Shown here piece by piece: positions 4,593 through 6,494 of a DNA stretch of 6,494 nt. Both the position numbers and the translations under genes were made by a program. Below the pieces are notes generated by a model. That model did no database searches and was not told the origin of the DNA. It saw nothing but the letters and a program-made list of their open reading frames with translations. Within the stretch, counting starts at the first letter, position 1, and each line of letters begins with the position of its first letter. The DNA is from Candidatus Zixiibacteriota bacterium (GTDB lineage: Bacteria > SM23-81): contig DAOVRJ010000146.1 of assembly GCA_030628225.1 (NCBI GenBank), positions 1 to 6,494 of the forward strand, read 5' to 3'.

Positions 4593-6494
4593 CTACTTTG
4601 CCGCATCCAAATCCCTGTCGAACTCGCCGACCCTATTGGATTCGCCGGACTTTTGACCTGCGGCATCCACAGCCTTGACCGCATAGAAGTAATTGCTGCC
4701 CACATCGCCGGCCGCTCCCATATCCGTGTAAGCGGTATCCACAGTGCCGGCAAGAGAATCGCCCAAAGAGCCGGGTGCGGTGCTGCGGTAGACCACATAG
4801 CGGGTGACGCCGCACTCGCTGTAGGGCTCGGTCCACTCCAGGCGAATGTCTTCGCCCATAAGTGTACTGGCCAGGTCGTCGATGGCCATGGGCAAAGAGC
4901 AGATATTGATGCGCAGAGTTGGATCGCCGATGAGCACGAGACCATAGTACCAGCAGACCTCCCAGTTGTAGAAGCCATCCTGTCCCTGTTTGCGGAACCA
5001 CTCCTGCAGGGCCTGCCCCACACAACAACCCTCTCCCAGCTCGCAATAGAAATCTTCAAATTCGAGCATCGACCCGGACTTGGTGGAACCGATGGTGGAC
5101 AGTCCGTAGGTATCGGCAAAGGTGTATTTTCCGGCCAGGTAATTTGACTCGGTGAAACGGGCCGCCGAGCAGGCGAAGAGGTTGTAAAGAAAGCCGTCCG
5201 GGTCTATCGTCTGGATCTCACTGGCGGAGAGCTCTCCTCCATCCTCGGAGAAGTATTCCTCCAGATCGAACCAATCCCCGGTGCCATACCCGGGAGCCCA
5301 GACGAAGGAACCCGTGGAATCCCCCTCCCCTGGCTGAACGGTCGCCTCACCACCCAGGTAATCCTGGGTGAGACGGGTGGCCGGGTCGTGATTCTTGTAG
5401 TATCCGTTCATCAGCCATCCGTGGATGTAATCCGCGGTCGTGGGGGCGGGATCGTAGGCAAGTCCTTCCACCTCCAACTTCTCAGAATCCCCAAGCCTCC
5501 CGGAGAGCTGAGCGCCATACCAGACGCTGATCTTGATCAGCAGGCGATTCCAGCCCGCCGCCAGATCGAGCTGCACCTGTTGAGCATCCGGTTCGAAGCT
5601 GTGATAGGTGTTGTCGTAGTAAACCACATCGCCGTTGAGCCATATCTTGGCCCCGGAGTATGTGCCCAGCCAGAGAGTTATTGTCTGGGCGGACTCGCTG
5701 TACAGATGAGTAAAGGCGTAGACGGCTCCCACATCCATGTCGCCGTAGATGGTGGAGAAATCGAGAAATCCGGAGCCGATGTCCCACAGTTGCCAGGTCT
5801 TCCCCCCGGAGACGAGGCCCTCATAGGCGTCGATACCGGCCTCACCTCCCAGGAAATCCTGGTTCAATGCTCCCCAGAAGTTGCTCCAGTAATGAAAACC
5901 GTTGGTCAGCCAGGCGGTGACATAGGGCGCATGCCGGTCGGGGTCATCGGGGTCCTCCAGGTGATAGACCAGCCCGGGGATGGGACTTCCGCCCGTGTCG
6001 GTGAAGCGGGCCTTAAACCCGTAATCATACTTATCCTGAGCGACCTTGACCAGAAGGGAGTTGATTCCCTCGTTCAGGGTAACGGCAACAAGGTCAAATT
6101 CAAAACCATGCGTTCCATTGGGATCGGTCAGTATCACCGACCCGTTCAGCCAGATCTTGAAACCGTCCTGGCCGCTGATGCGCAGCTGGCACTCCCGCGA
6201 AGAGTCGGATTCGACATAGACATGAGCATAGCAGGCGCAGTCGCAGGGCCGGGAGCTGAAGACGTGACCGCCGGGCCAGGAGTGGGCGCAGACCTGGATG
6301 GTCTCATAGCCCGTGCCCAGCTCGATGGCGTATGTGTCGGCAACGGTCGTCTGATGGTCATTGACGGCCTTCACCTGGGAGGAATAGATGGAGTCCATGC
6401 CGCAGGTGGTCCAGTCACTCCAGTCGTCATCGATAAAGGTCAATCCGCGTTGGGGCTGAGCAAGAGTTCCCCCTCTGTGGGCGGCTATTTTGCC
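4593..6494 (-). CDS. C25 (gingipain)-like cysteine peptidase with large insert, N-terminus outside window
   Basis: The frame is open to the window edge; 633 residues are visible and the N-terminus with any signal peptide is missing. A TTG at 6443 is internal, since TLAQPQRGLTFIDDDW continues through it. Peptidase motifs, numbered from the edge: IDDDW (21-25), the probable catalytic His in AHSWPGGHVF (His71, codon 6284..6282), the probable catalytic Cys in NLFACSAARF (Cys442, codon 5171..5169), GSTKSGSML (469-477) and LIGDPTLR (521-528). This is the pattern of C25-like peptidases in FCB-type bacteria. Between His and Cys lies an insert (about 79-415) of two jelly-roll-like units; family members usually have some 30-45 residues there. 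An Fn3 module (536-618) and the tail SNRVGEFDRDLDAAK end the protein. It probably acts outside the cell or on its surface; substrate unknown. Confidence 0.88.
   Translation of the reverse strand, partial: GKIAAHRGGTLAQPQRGLTFIDDDWSDWTTCGMDSIYSSQVKAVNDHQTTVADTYAIELGTGYETIQVCAHSWPGGHVFSSRPCDCACYAHVYVESDSSRECQLRISGQDGFKIWLNGSVILTDPNGTHGFEFDLVAVTLNEGINSLLVKVAQDKYDYGFKARFTDTGGSPIPGLVYHLEDPDDPDRHAPYVTAWLTNGFHYWSNFWGALNQDFLGGEAGIDAYEGLVSGGKTWQLWDIGSGFLDFSTIYGDMDVGAVYAFTHLYSESAQTITLWLGTYSGAKIWLNGDVVYYDNTYHSFEPDAQQVQLDLAAGWNRLLIKISVWYGAQLSGRLGDSEKLEVEGLAYDPAPTTADYIHGWLMNGYYKNHDPATRLTQDYLGGEATVQPGEGDSTGSFVWAPGYGTGDWFDLEEYFSEDGGELSASEIQTIDPDGFLYNLFACSAARFTESNYLAGKYTFADTYGLSTIGSTKSGSMLEFEDFYCELGEGCCVGQALQEWFRKQGQDGFYNWEVCWYYGLVLIGDPTLRINICSLPMAIDDLASTLMGEDIRLEWTEPYSECGVTRYVVYRSTAPGSLGDSLAGTVDTAYTDMGAAGDVGSNYFYAVKAVDAAGQKSGESNRVGEFDRDLDAAK
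5250..6260 (-). repeat. Duplicated jelly-roll module inserted in the peptidase
   Basis: Two copies of a module of about 165-170 residues are seen in the protein. The beta-sandwich halves (6236..6000 and 5726..5496) share FKIWLNG/AKIWLNG, then a long loop, then GINSLLVKV/GWNRLLIKI. The lead-in halves share WLTNG...LNQDFLGGEA and WLMNG...LTQDYLGGEA, 165 residues apart. The order is sandwich, lead-in, sandwich, lead-in, so the copies are in permuted register compared with the usual lead-in-then-sandwich order seen in such modules. No DNA-level identity long enough to suggest recent duplication was noticed. Confidence 0.7.

Noticed and set aside
4545-5147. Plus-strand open frame (200 codons) opposite the peptidase end
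   Set aside because: It lies antisense to strongly conserved peptidase and Fn3 motifs, and has no family resemblance of its own.
1-6494. CRISPR array, insertion sequence or rRNA/tRNA gene
   Set aside because: No spaced direct repeats, terminal inverted repeats, transposase motifs or RNA-gene signatures were seen on either strand.

Overview
All supported genes in this window lie on the minus strand, so transcription runs from high to low coordinates. The window combines large secreted proteins ending in fibronectin-III-like (Fn3) modules, a gingipain-type (C25-like) cysteine peptidase, and an ECF sigma/anti-sigma/periplasmic-sensor operon. This suits a Gram-negative bacterium of the FCB superphylum or a neighbouring candidate phylum (Zixibacteria or Latescibacteria-like). 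That placement is inferred from protein style and was not tested. The secreted-protein genes are G+C rich, while the left-hand end is visibly richer in A+T.

Right half (2449-6494): two secreted-protein genes. The first to be transcribed is a C25-family-like peptidase, cut at its N-terminus by the window edge. Its catalytic His and Cys motifs are separated by an unusual insert of about 335 residues built from two repeats of a jelly-roll-like module. A near-consensus housekeeping promoter (TTGACA, 17 nt, TGGTAAAAT) lies between it and the second gene. That second gene encodes a 672-residue exported protein made only of binding or structural modules: CBM9/DOMON-like, Ig-like, two CBM20/48-like and Fn3. 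Both proteins end in a homologous Fn3 module and the same tail, SNxVGEFDxDLxxAK. A strong hairpin terminator at about 2297-2326 closes this region.

Middle (554-2140): a tight three-gene operon of ECF sigma factor, Cys-free single-pass anti-sigma, and membrane-anchored CnrX/Spy-like protein. Both junctions are 4-base ATGA overlaps, and an intrinsic terminator follows. The arrangement resembles envelope-stress or metal-sensing systems such as CnrYXH. An RpoE-like promoter sits directly upstream of the sigma gene and indicates a TTG start for it.

Left end (1-541): a short remnant resembling the C-terminus of a MacB/FtsX-type ABC permease lies between that terminator and a second promoter. This second promoter nearly copies the sigma-gene promoter: same -35 (CGGGAAT), same -10 (TTGTCTAAT), same 16-nt spacer. 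It drives a small DUF5659-like gene and a following gene whose first codons are at the window edge. The simplest reading is that the sigma factor activates its own operon and this small downstream operon.
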